Positions 1-6,271 are shown, counted from the stretch's first letter. The stretch: DNA of 7,320 bases from CAZXYF01 sp964644705 (GCA_964644705.1 CAZXYF010000156.1:1-7320); one strand, 5' to 3'. The notes: generated by a model from the sequence alone, not told the origin. Made by a program: numbers and translations.

Positions 1-274
1 TGATGGCTCCAGCGCCCTGCCAGAAGGCCCTATCGCGTTGTTTGCGCATCTTCGGTTAGTGCAGAAGTACGCCTCAACCGGGACAAGCCCGGCAGTAGGC
101 CCATCTGGAATAACGTGGTTCACTGAATGCTTACTTTTCGGGTTGGTGAGCAGGCGGCATCAGTGCTGCTCCATACATTCACAAATGGACTTTTTGACGG
201 GATCTGAGGTGGTTTTCAGCCCGAAAGGCGGTTTATCTCGCAAACCACCCCCTATATGTCGAGGCGGTGGATCT
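1..274. other. Non-coding left edge, no gene recognised
   Basis: I see no supportable gene here. Open frames exist on both strands, but none has a ribosome binding site, a recognisable motif or a sensible protein composition. The only structure is an inverted repeat, GGTGGTTT at 208-215 and AAACCACC at 242-249, with 26 bases between. It is not followed by a T-run and so is not an obvious terminator. The edge may include the end of something that lies outside the window. Confidence 0.5.
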
Positions 275-438
275 AGGCTCTGTCTGAGAAAGCGGTCGTG
301 GGACCGAGAGCAGTCCAATTCGCCGCTGGCGCGGACGCCGAAGCAGGCCTATCCGGTGGAGATAAGCCGATACAGGCGGACAAAGCCAGCGGTGAATTGG
401 GCCGCTCGAATCCAGATCCGCTTTTTCAGACAGAGCCT
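275..438. mobile_element. MITE-like palindromic element with 21-bp terminal inverted repeats
   Basis: The ends at 275-295 and 418-438 are inverted copies matching at 20 of 21 positions; each begins AGGCTCTGTCTGA read inward. Inside them, 315-330 and 385-400 are inverted copies matching at 15 of 16, and at the centre GGCCTATC (346-353) faces GATAAGCC (361-368) at 7 of 8 across a 7-base loop. All three pairs share one centre near base 357, so the whole element can fold back on itself. TA stands at both junctions (274-275 and 438-439), inside CTAG on the left and CTAA on the right. That is what a TA target duplication would leave, as for IS630-like or some IS5-like elements. No transposase fits in 164 bp, so it would have to be moved by an enzyme encoded elsewhere. 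The family assignment is inference; the repeat structure is read directly. Confidence 0.75.
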
Positions 439-441
439 AAC

Positions 442-539
442 CTCTTTATCTTTGTCTTTCCCTTTGTGTGCCTTTCTATCGATCTTGAGACCGAAAAAAA
501 CAAAGGCAGATTAGGGTAAAGACGAGGGTAAAGACAAAG
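442..539. repeat. Imperfect palindrome with tandem 12-bp repeat
   Basis: AGGGTAAAGAC occurs at 513-523 and again at 525-535, a direct repeat with a 12-base period. The second copy plus four bases (525-539) is the inverted complement of 450-463 apart from a single-base bulge. Within that, TGCCTTT (469-475) faces AAAGGCA (502-508). The left half is pyrimidine-rich and the right half purine-rich on the + strand. The repeat begins within a few bases of the end of the palindromic element on its left. No function can be assigned; it may be a degenerate intergenic repeat or the debris of a second insertion. Confidence 0.6.
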
Positions 540-660
540 CCCCATGCGCCTCGAAACGCTGTTGTGGGAAGTTCTGAGGTAGTATGAACCGGATATGTGA
601 ACAATCGCTGTCTGTGTAAGTGTAGATCCTTGATGATACTTACGGGAGATCACTGTACCG

Positions 661-674
661 GATCCAAAAGGATC
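661..674. promoter_or_regulatory. Inverted repeat upstream of the rubrerythrin promoter
   Basis: GATCC and GGATC flank AAAA, giving a 14-base dyad that ends five bases before the proposed -35 box at 680. It is in a position where an activator or repressor could bind. The arms are only five bases long, so chance is a real alternative. Confidence 0.25.
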
Positions 675-679
675 GTCAT

Positions 680-707
680 TTGGGTCTGCCAGAATAGACG
701 CTATAAT
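680..707 (+). promoter_or_regulatory. Predicted sigma70-type promoter of rubrerythrin
   Basis: A perfect TATAAT stands at 702-707. Sixteen bases upstream is TTGGGT (680-685), a weak -35 match. Transcription would start near 714 and leave an untranslated leader of about 80 bases before the rubrerythrin start codon. The weak -35 box would suit an activated promoter, but no specific regulator can be named. Confidence 0.5.
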
Positions 708-794
708 TATGAAAACATCCCCTGGCGATGAAAAGAATCTGAAGGGGTGTTGTGTATTGTATCAGGTGAAATTTTGCGATAGAGGAGGAGTGTC

Positions 795-1298
795 ATGAGC
801 GAGACTGATGAGAATCTGAAGGAAGCGTTTGCCGGGGAAAGTCAGGCCAACCGCAAATATACTGCTTTTGCGCAGAAGGCAGAAGAAGACGACTATTCAC
901 AGGTTGCTCGGCTGTTCCGTGCAGCCGCCGCCGCGGAGACGGTTCATGCTTTGAATCATTTTGAGGTGATGGGTGGCGTGAACGACACTATCGAAAATCT
1001 GAAGGCAGCGGCCGAGGGTGAAGCCGAGGAGTTTGAGGACATGTATCCGGGCTTCATCGATCAGGCTGAAGATGAGGGCAGAGAATCGGCCCGGGATTCC
1101 TTCGATTATGCCAATCAGGTGGAGGAGATCCATCATGAGATGTACAACGAGGCAATCGAAGCGGTGAAGGCGGGGAAAGATCTGCCGGAAACCGCGATGT
1201 TCGTCTGCCAGGGGTGCGGGAACACCGTTGAAGAGGAAGCCCCCGACACATGTCCCATCTGCGGCGCTCCCAAAAGCATGTTCGAGGAGATTGACTGA
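795..1298 (+). CDS. rbr: Rubrerythrin, classical domain order
   Basis: Rubrerythrin is a cytoplasmic non-heme iron peroxidase that reduces hydrogen peroxide to water with electrons from rubredoxin or similar donors. The 167-residue protein has an N-terminal ferritin-like four-helix domain (about 1-130) and a C-terminal rubredoxin-like domain (about 135-167). Likely diiron ligands are Glu15 in the AGESQANRKY segment, Glu48 and His51 (ETVH), a glutamate of the EEFEDMYP segment (78-85), and Glu111 and His114 (EEIHH). The single iron of the rubredoxin domain is held by Cys138, Cys141, Cys153 and Cys156. Length and motif order are those of the full family. AGGAGG (783-788) lies six bases before the ATG and settles the start. 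The gene stands alone with its own promoter and is closed by the stem-loop at 1355-1393, facing the second rubrerythrin on the opposite strand. Confidence 0.96.
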   Translation: MSETDENLKEAFAGESQANRKYTAFAQKAEEDDYSQVARLFRAAAAAETVHALNHFEVMGGVNDTIENLKAAAEGEAEEFEDMYPGFIDQAEDEGRESARDSFDYANQVEEIHHEMYNEAIEAVKAGKDLPETAMFVCQGCGNTVEEEAPDTCPICGAPKSMFEEID

Positions 1299-1354
1299 CG
1301 ACCGACCATATGACCGGACGGGAAGATTATCCGGTTGTAAATCGAAGACGTAAA

Positions 1355-1393
1355 AAAACGGGGCGGCCTGTCAATTGAAGGCCGCCCCGTTTT
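1355..1393. terminator. Strong rho-independent terminator, probably bidirectional
   Basis: A perfect 12-bp GC-rich stem (1358-1369 with 1379-1390) closes a 9-base loop. On the + strand it is followed by TTTTCTTT, and on the - strand the A-run at 1352-1358 gives a T-run, so it can stop transcription from either side. It lies about 60 bases after rbr, and is the only clear terminator available to the converging minus-strand genes, whose last stop codon is some 240 bases away. Confidence 0.9.
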
Positions 1394-1629
1394 CTTTAAT
1401 GGACGTTTCTGAGCGGGTGGTCATTAATAATCTGAGCCTTAACGCCGTTCTTTAGAGGGCGTTCTGGGGGGATACAAGGAGGCAGGATACAGGGATTCAG
1501 TCTGAACCTTTGTGTCCTTGAATCAGTATCAGTGTATCCCTGTATCTCCCGAGCAGGTAGCGTCAGAATGGGATCCAAAGACGCTTGTCTGAAACTTTAG
1601 GATACTTATGAAAGACCGCTTAGCCCGAT
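1394..1629. repeat. Intergenic spacer with an 11-bp inverted repeat
   Basis: This gap between the converging rubrerythrin genes has no gene that I can support. GATACAGGGAT (1486-1496) and ATCCCTGTATC (1536-1546) are perfect inverted copies 39 bases apart. A shorter pair, GATTCA (1494-1499) and TGAATC (1519-1524), competes with the outer fold. A related word, GGATACAAGGA, begins at 1470. The spacer contains CCTTTGTGT (1507-1515), which also occurs at 461-469 in the repeat upstream of rbr. No T-run follows the stem, so it is not an evident terminator. Confidence 0.5.
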
Positions 1630-2142
1630 TCAGCGGAATATGTTGAACAGCTTGCCATGCTCCTGTTCAATACCCGCGATGGCACTGAATATTTGTTTCA
1701 AACGCGGTTCCGGGGCTTCTTTGGCAAACCGGGAATACATCCGGACGGCGCGTTCTTCCCGGTCGTGACCTTCTTTCATGTTGAGCGTGTCGTCGTCGGA
1801 GCATTCCTCCGGCTCAATCTCCGGTTCGTCGATTCCGAGATGATCGCAGAGTAGCTCCATGTGTTCACCTTCGTGTTTGGCGATGCGTTTGAACATGGCA
1901 CGCACGACCGGGCTCTGGGCATTGTCTGCGCTGCATTCATAAAAAGCAACGTTGCTCTGCTCGATTTTGATGGCCTGCCGGATGAAATCCTCGGACTGGT
2001 CACTCAGTCCCATTTCGTCGTAGTCAACGTATTCCGCGGCATCGACGATGAAGCGTTGAGCCACGCCGCAGTAGGGACAGCGGTCTGGTTCGGATCGGCC
2101 GATGTAGGTTTCACCACAGATAAGACAACGAAAAGGTCGCAT
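1630..2142 (-). CDS. Rubrerythrin-like protein with N-terminal rubredoxin domain
   Basis: This is a ferritin-like diiron protein of the rubrerythrin superfamily with the reverse domain order: rubredoxin-like knuckles first, four-helix domain second. Cys6, Cys9, Cys22 and Cys25 (CLICG and CPYCG) form the iron site. The helical domain (about 47-168) shows the paired ligand pattern Glu61, Glu91 with His94 (EGEH), Glu129 or Glu130, and Glu159 with His162 (EQEH). Such proteins reduce peroxide in anaerobes; the exact substrate and donor here are inferred. An acidic linker (about 104-119) joins the two helix pairs. The 170 residues look complete. GGAGG (2151-2155) lies eight bases before the ATG. 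It is 77 bases downstream of the M48 protease gene on the same strand with no terminator seen between, so it could be the last gene of that operon or have a weak promoter of its own. Confidence 0.9.
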   Translation of the reverse strand: MRPFRCLICGETYIGRSEPDRCPYCGVAQRFIVDAAEYVDYDEMGLSDQSEDFIRQAIKIEQSNVAFYECSADNAQSPVVRAMFKRIAKHEGEHMELLCDHLGIDEPEIEPEECSDDDTLNMKEGHDREERAVRMYSRFAKEAPEPRLKQIFSAIAGIEQEHGKLFNIFR

Positions 2143-2219
2143 GTCTGGTTCCTCCAGTCAATAAAGTCATGCCGAGTTTAAGAAATAACTGTCACATCCA
2201 TATGATACAAAAGCTGGGG

Positions 2220-3650
2220 CTATTGTGCATTGTGGTTTCGTCCGAGTGCTGATTCCAGGATCTGGATCCGGTTTCTGGCCTGTTGGGCGGCCTGGCCGCT
2301 CAGGCCTGCCCGTAAAGCATTGCGGTATTCAGCAAGCGCTGCTTTTCGCCGCCCGGTGTTGTCGTAGCAGACGGCGAGATAATAATGCGGTTCGGGGGCA
2401 TCTGGTGCCCCGCTCACCACTTTTTGCAAAGGTTGGATAGCCTCCCGGTATTTGTGTTGGTTCAACCGCGCCAGTCCGAGTCCATATTGAGCGCTGAGGT
2501 TGGCGGGGAAAGCTTCCGCGGTGGTATGGAACTGGGTCTCCGCATCCTGATACTTTTTTTCGCGTAGCGCAATTTTGCCGAGACCGAGGTTGGCAAAAAT
2601 GTAATCCGGGTCCAGCTCCAGGGAACGCGCATACTGTTGCCGGGCTTTCTGAAGCTGCTTCAATTCTAACAGCGCGTCGCCTTTGAGCCGGTAGAACGGT
2701 GCCTGATCCGTCCGCTGTTCCAGAGCCGTGTTGGCGGCACTCAGGGCCTTTTTATACTGTTTCTCCGCCAGCAATTTCATGCCTTTGTCGTAAGGCTTGT
2801 AGGCCGCGTTGACGCGACGCAGCCGGGAGAGGTGTTGGTTCCATCGTTCGGCAAAGATGCCGTCTCCCTGCAGGTGTTTTGAATCAAGCAGATTTTTCTC
2901 CCGGATCACCCCTCGAATTTCTTTGATTCGATTGTCGGCGGGCGGGTGTGTTGACAGATATTTATCCACGAACGTCGGTTCCCGCTTATTCATGGAAGCC
3001 AGCAGTTTTTGCATGCTGATTGCTTCTCGTGGATCCCATCCGCCCAGAACCATGTAATAGGTTCCGACTCTGTCCGCCTGGCGTTCCTGCTCCCGGCTGT
3101 AAGACAGGCCCAGCAGGGTGACGCCCACCTGTCCGGCAGTCACCAGCCCCTTTCCGGCGGTTGAATCGCCCGCAGCCTGGGCCGCAAGTCCCAGCCCGAG
3201 GTTTGTCAGCATGGAGGTGGTCATTTGTCGGGCCGTGTGCAAACTGGAGACATGCGCCATTTCGTGAGCCATAACCGCGGCGAACTGAGCCTCATTCTCC
3301 AGTTGGGCAACGAATCCGCGAGTCGCATACAGGTGGCCCGGAATAGCGAATGCGTTGTTGATGGATGTGTTAAGGAGCGTGAAATCCGTCCGCATGTCGC
3401 GCCGATGAGAAACCTTATGGATGCGTTCGACGATAGCTCTCATATATCGGGTGACCTTCTTCCCGTCATATCGTCCGTTATACATGTAGATGAGGTTCGG
3501 ATGGTAACGGTCGCCGAGTTCCAGTTCCTGCTGGGTGGAATGGATGATCAGCTGCTTCTCACCGGTGACCGGGTTCACCCGGCAGCCCAGCATGATGAGA
3601 AGCACGGCAAGGCCAATCAAACTGAAGTTAAAGCGGATGGGGCGACGCAT
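2220..3650 (-). CDS. M48 family zinc metalloprotease lipoprotein with TPR repeats (BepA-like)
   Basis: This is a predicted periplasmic, lipid-anchored zinc peptidase of 476 residues. A positively charged start and hydrophobic segment (about 10-21) lead to LGC, with Cys23 as the likely lipidated residue. The peptidase domain follows (about 35-260). HEMAH (129-133) gives two histidine zinc ligands and the catalytic Glu130; the third ligand is probably Glu189 in SREQERQAD. The conserved LSTHPP motif is at 232-237. From about 289 to 458 there are roughly five TPR units, which bind partner proteins. In known relatives such as BepA this architecture serves quality control of outer-membrane proteins; that role here is inferred. 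GGAGG (3660-3664) sits nine bases before the ATG, within the 30-base gap after the upstream lipoprotein gene, so the two are almost certainly co-transcribed. It ends with TAG and shows no sign of damage. Confidence 0.92.
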   Translation of the reverse strand: MRRPIRFNFSLIGLAVLLIMLGCRVNPVTGEKQLIIHSTQQELELGDRYHPNLIYMYNGRYDGKKVTRYMRAIVERIHKVSHRRDMRTDFTLLNTSINNAFAIPGHLYATRGFVAQLENEAQFAAVMAHEMAHVSSLHTARQMTTSMLTNLGLGLAAQAAGDSTAGKGLVTAGQVGVTLLGLSYSREQERQADRVGTYYMVLGGWDPREAISMQKLLASMNKREPTFVDKYLSTHPPADNRIKEIRGVIREKNLLDSKHLQGDGIFAERWNQHLSRLRRVNAAYKPYDKGMKLLAEKQYKKALSAANTALEQRTDQAPFYRLKGDALLELKQLQKARQQYARSLELDPDYIFANLGLGKIALREKKYQDAETQFHTTAEAFPANLSAQYGLGLARLNQHKYREAIQPLQKVVSGAPDAPEPHYYLAVCYDNTGRRKAALAEYRNALRAGLSGQAAQQARNRIQILESALGRNHNAQ

Positions 3651-3680
3651 GATAAGAGGCCTCCCTCTGCGAGATGAAGA

Positions 3681-3866
3681 CTATTGGGAGCTCTGCGAGG
3701 TATCGGTGTGTTCGTGGGGGTTCGATTGTCCGTCCGTCTGTTCATCCAGATCTGTCAGTGGCGGGTCATCTGGCGGGGGGCTGACCTCCTGAATACGGTG
3801 TGAAATGGTGCAGCCGCCTCCCAGAAGTATGGCCATAGCACAAAATGTGACAAACACGCTCCGCAT
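3681..3866 (-). CDS. Small predicted lipoprotein of unknown function
   Basis: I do not recognise this 61-residue protein. Its hydrophobic N-terminus runs from Met1 to LLGGGC, making Cys19 the likely lipidated residue. The mature part is only about 43 residues, hydrophilic and probably disordered: a PPPDDPP segment (30-36), then an acidic and His/Ser/Gln-rich tail. I chose the ATG at 3866 because GGAGG (3876-3880) stands nine bases upstream and the signal peptide then has the right length. A longer reading from 3935 would put 23 residues before it and would overlap the promoter -35 box. The gene is first in a likely operon with the M48 protease, 30 bases away, so it may act as a partner or be a small envelope protein with an accessory role. 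No close family is claimed. Confidence 0.7.
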   Translation of the reverse strand: MRSVFVTFCAMAILLGGGCTISHRIQEVSPPPDDPPLTDLDEQTDGQSNPHEHTDTSQSSQ

Positions 3867-3906
3867 GATGGATCGCCTCCTGAAACCAGTGAAACCACCA
3901 CCCGTG

Positions 3907-3935
3907 AGTATAACCTTGCTTTCTGAGGGGCGCAA
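3907..3935 (-). promoter_or_regulatory. Predicted sigma70-type promoter of the lipoprotein-M48 operon
   Basis: Read on the minus strand, TTGCGC (3935-3930) and TATACT (3912-3907) are separated by exactly 17 bases. Transcription would start near 3900, about 34 bases before the lipoprotein ATG. It is the best promoter match on this strand and could drive the lipoprotein, the protease and perhaps the rubrerythrin. Confidence 0.65.
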
Positions 3936-3962
3936 CTATTCCTGTGGAGGGGCGGATCGGAA

Positions 3963-3982
3963 GGTGTCGCTGACTTGACACC
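3963..3982. promoter_or_regulatory. Candidate operator overlapping the por -35 box
   Basis: GGTGTC and GACACC form a 6-bp inverted repeat around eight bases. The right arm overlaps the TTGACA box of the por promoter, the position expected for a repressor site. The dyad does not match a binding motif I can name with confidence. Confidence 0.35.
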
Positions 3983-4003
3983 CGGCGGGGCTTCTGAAAC
4001 AAT
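3975..4003 (+). promoter_or_regulatory. Predicted promoter of the porCDAB operon
   Basis: A perfect TTGACA (3975-3980) is followed after 17 bases by AACAAT (3998-4003), which matches the -10 consensus at four of six positions. Transcription would begin near 4010, giving a leader of about 70 bases. It lies back to back with the promoter of the lipoprotein operon, about 40 bases away. Confidence 0.55.
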
Positions 4004-4078
4004 ACTGTTCCCCCTTTTGACGCATGCGGGATTTTGTTGCATTTCCATCCTTCTTTCCTCAAACGAGGTACAACGGTT

Positions 4079-4654
4079 ATGGCTCAAGATATGCTTCAAA
4101 TTCGTTGGCACGGTCGTGGAGGCCAGGGAGCCAAAACGGCTGCTGGTATGGTGGCCCAGGTGGCTGTGACTGCCGGTCACAATGCCCAGGCCGCTCCTGA
4201 ATATGGTGCCGAGCGCGAAGGTGCCCCAATCAAGGCGTACACGCGCATCAGCGAGGACCCCATTCGAGTGCACGACGCGATTTATAATCCGGGCGTCGTG
4301 ATGGTTCTGGATGAGACGTTGCTGGACAGTGAAGATGTCGAGGACGGTCTCATTGACGATGGTGTGCTGCTTGTGAACACCAAACGGGCTCCGGAAGATA
4401 TCCGGGAACAGCTCGGTCTTGAAGGACGCGAAGTCTACACCATCGATGCGACGGGCATCGCTCTGGAAGAGATCGGTCGCCCGATTCCAAACACGGTTAT
4501 GATTGGTGCATTGCTGGGCGTGACGAACGCGGTGCCCCTGGAAGACGTGGAGAAAAGCATCCGGAAAAAATTCGAAGGCAAACTAAGTGAAGGTATGCTT
4601 CAGGGCAATATCGATGCTGCTGAGCGTGCTTTCGAGGAGGTTCAGGGCGAATGA
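4079..4654 (+). CDS. porC: Pyruvate:ferredoxin oxidoreductase-type enzyme, gamma subunit
   Basis: This is the gamma subunit of a four-subunit 2-oxoacid:ferredoxin oxidoreductase. The complex is cytoplasmic and converts a 2-oxoacid plus CoA to acyl-CoA, CO2 and reduced ferredoxin. The 191-residue protein has the family's N-terminal HGRGGQGAKTAA motif (11-22), the PEYGAEREGAPIKAY segment (40-54), and GRPIPNTVMIGALLG (133-147) near the end of the domain. In known structures this domain contributes to CoA binding and subunit contacts. The start at 4079 is preferred over an in-frame ATG at 4034 because GAGGT (4065-4069) lies nine bases upstream and homology begins at once. Its TGA overlaps the porD ATG by four bases (ATGA at 4651-4654), a sign of translational coupling. 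Pyruvate is the likely substrate, but 2-oxoisovalerate enzymes are close relatives. Confidence 0.92.
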   Translation: MAQDMLQIRWHGRGGQGAKTAAGMVAQVAVTAGHNAQAAPEYGAEREGAPIKAYTRISEDPIRVHDAIYNPGVVMVLDETLLDSEDVEDGLIDDGVLLVNTKRAPEDIREQLGLEGREVYTIDATGIALEEIGRPIPNTVMIGALLGVTNAVPLEDVEKSIRKKFEGKLSEGMLQGNIDAAERAFEEVQGE

Positions 4655-4983
4655 GTAAAAAGAAACTGATGGACAAAAATGAAATGATTCCGGGCGGTGT
4701 GAGCGAGGCCGGAACCACGGAAAAACTCTACACCGGATCGTGGCGTACCTATGCGCCGGTTACCGATTATGAAAAATGCACCGACTGCCATCTCTGCTGG
4801 ATTTTTTGTCCGGACAGTGCGATTGAGGTTGATGATGGCAAGAAACTGGGGACCGATTACCAGTACTGCAAAGGGTGCGGAATATGCGCCACCGAATGCC
4901 CGGTTGACTGCATTGAAATGAAACTCGACAGTGATGTAACGGACGAGGAACGGGAGGGCGAACAGCCCCAGCCGCGCGACTAA
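4651..4983 (+). CDS. porD: Pyruvate:ferredoxin oxidoreductase-type enzyme, delta subunit (2x4Fe-4S)
   Basis: This is the electron-transfer subunit, a bacterial-type ferredoxin of 110 residues with two 4Fe-4S clusters that relay electrons from PorB to external ferredoxin. Two motifs of the form CxxCxxCxxxCP are visible, CTDCHLCWIFCP and CKGCGICATECP, so all eight cluster cysteines are present. As usual in ferredoxins, the last cysteine of each motif probably joins the other motif's cluster. About 40 residues precede the first motif, including GSWRTYAPV, a segment typical of PorD proteins. The C-terminus is strongly acidic and polar. The gene begins inside the stop codon of porC, and its ribosome binding site is GAGGAGG (4634-4640) in the end of that gene. 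It is followed by 41 bases and then porA. Confidence 0.94.
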   Translation: MSKKKLMDKNEMIPGGVSEAGTTEKLYTGSWRTYAPVTDYEKCTDCHLCWIFCPDSAIEVDDGKKLGTDYQYCKGCGICATECPVDCIEMKLDSDVTDEEREGEQPQPRD

Positions 4984-5024
4984 CCCTCCTCTACGGACAC
5001 ACGTAATGAAAGGAAAATAGATCC

Positions 5025-6200
5025 ATGGCGGAACGAGTTGCACTAACGGGCAATGATGCGGCAGCCGGGGCCCTGCGTCAGGTCAATCCTGATGTCGTCG
5101 CGGCCTATCCCATCACGCCCCAAACGGATATGATGCACAAGTTCGCCGCATATGTAGCCGACGGCGAAGTTGATACTGAATTTGTACGAGTCGAGAGTGA
5201 ACACAGTGCGCAGAGTGCGGTGGTCGGCGCCTCACTGGCCGGTGCCCGTACCTGCACGGCGACGAGCTCAGCCGGGCTTGCGCTGATGCACGAGATCCTT
5301 TTTGTTGCCTCCAGCTGTCGGTGTCCCATTGTGATGCCGGTGGTCAACCGCGCACTGAGCGCACCGATCAACATCCACTGTGATCACAGTGATACGATGG
5401 GTGCACGTGACAGCGGATGGATTCAGCTTTACGCCGAAAATTCACAGCAGGCCTATGATAACGTCCTGCAGGCGGTCCGAATCGCTGAACATCCCGATGT
5501 CCGCCTGCCGGTTATGGTCGCGCTGGATGGCTTTATCCTGAGTCACACAGTTGAAGGTATCGAGCTGAATGATGATGATGTGGCTCGTGACTTTATTGGT
5601 GAATACGATCCGGATCGGGCGCTTCTGAATGTGGATGACCCACATACCTTCGGCGCTTTCGCGCTCCAGAACTACTATTACGAGTTCAAAAAACAACAGC
5701 AGGACGGGATGGACAGCGCGCTGGATGTCATCCCCGAAGTCGGTGCGGAATACGGGGAGCTGACCGGGCGCTCCTACGGACTGCTGGATGAGTATCGGTG
5801 CGATGATGCCGACGTTATCCTCGTTGGTCTCGGCAGCTCGGTTGGCACGGCGAAGGAGGCCGCCGATCAGTTGCGGAATGAGGAGGGGCTCAAAGCCGGT
5901 GTGCTCCACGTGCGTTGTTTCCGGCCTTTCCCCGCCGAGCAGATCGCCGATGTGCTGGACGGCGCCGACGCGGTTGGCGTGCTGGACCGAGCGCTGTCGT
6001 TCGGGATGGGTGGACCTCTGTTCAATGAAGTACGCTCCGCTTGCTACGGTGAGTCCAAACCCATGGCGAACTTCGTGTATGGACTGGGCGGACGGGACCT
6101 TCCGCTGGAACAGGTGAAGGATATATTCCGTGATATCACGGAGGTGGAAGATTCCGGCGACTCCAAACCTGACGTGCGCTACATTGGCGTGCGCGAGTAG
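5025..6200 (+). CDS. porA: Pyruvate:ferredoxin oxidoreductase-type enzyme, alpha subunit
   Basis: This is the 391-residue alpha subunit, which forms the TPP-binding catalytic centre together with PorB. The N-terminal pyrimidine-binding domain shows YPITPQT (28-34), whose threonine lies at the active site in known enzymes, then ESEHSA (57-62), where the first glutamate is the likely TPP-activating residue, and TSSAGL (80-85). The segment around Arg109 (NRALSAPINIHCDHSD) and DSGWIQLYAENSQQAYDN (129-146) are typical for the family. A transketolase C-terminal-like domain follows (about 250-370), with VILVGLGSS and VRCFRPFP. AAGGA (5010-5014) precedes the ATG by ten bases. Length is normal for a separate alpha subunit. 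The motifs fit pyruvate as substrate, but related 2-oxoisovalerate enzymes share them. Confidence 0.94.
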   Translation: MAERVALTGNDAAAGALRQVNPDVVAAYPITPQTDMMHKFAAYVADGEVDTEFVRVESEHSAQSAVVGASLAGARTCTATSSAGLALMHEILFVASSCRCPIVMPVVNRALSAPINIHCDHSDTMGARDSGWIQLYAENSQQAYDNVLQAVRIAEHPDVRLPVMVALDGFILSHTVEGIELNDDDVARDFIGEYDPDRALLNVDDPHTFGAFALQNYYYEFKKQQQDGMDSALDVIPEVGAEYGELTGRSYGLLDEYRCDDADVILVGLGSSVGTAKEAADQLRNEEGLKAGVLHVRCFRPFPAEQIADVLDGADAVGVLDRALSFGMGGPLFNEVRSACYGESKPMANFVYGLGGRDLPLEQVKDIFRDITEVEDSGDSKPDVRYIGVRE

Positions 6201-6271
6201 TTGAATTCAATCGTGACCGGTCGTCAGCCGGTCAGCGTGCAAAATAGAATCGTATAATACGGGAGTTATTT
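6201..6271 (+). promoter_or_regulatory. porA-porB spacer with palindrome, hairpin and TATAAT
   Basis: Directly after the porA stop lies the perfect 10-base palindrome TTGAATTCAA (6201-6210). A 7-bp stem, TGACCGG (6214-6220) with CCGGTCA (6228-6234), encloses a 7-base loop. There is no T-run, so it is more likely a pause, processing or stability element than a terminator. TATAAT occurs at 6253-6258 without a credible -35 box. The porB ribosome binding site is GGGAG (6261-6265), six bases before the ATG. Confidence 0.4.

Noticed and set aside
1..123. Open frame on the minus strand leaving the left edge, starting at a GTG
   Set aside because: Only 41 codons are visible, there is no ribosome binding site and no family resemblance; an edge fragment of a gene cannot be excluded but cannot be supported.
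38..514. 158-codon open frame on the + strand
   Set aside because: It runs through both arms of the palindromic element, has no ribosome binding site before its ATG, and its translation is rich in Arg, Ser and Pro with no recognisable motif.
513..535. CRISPR-like array
   Set aside because: There are only two 11-base copies with one base between them, so there is no spacer and no array.
717..749. Possible leader stem, CCCCT (719-723) with AGGGG (743-747), as a riboswitch
   Set aside because: Only five pairs with a 19-base loop and no conserved core; too little to support an RNA element.
3755..4273. 172-codon minus-strand frame across the por and lipoprotein promoters
   Set aside because: It overlaps the start of porC and two good promoters, and its low-complexity translation resembles no protein; it is a shadow frame.
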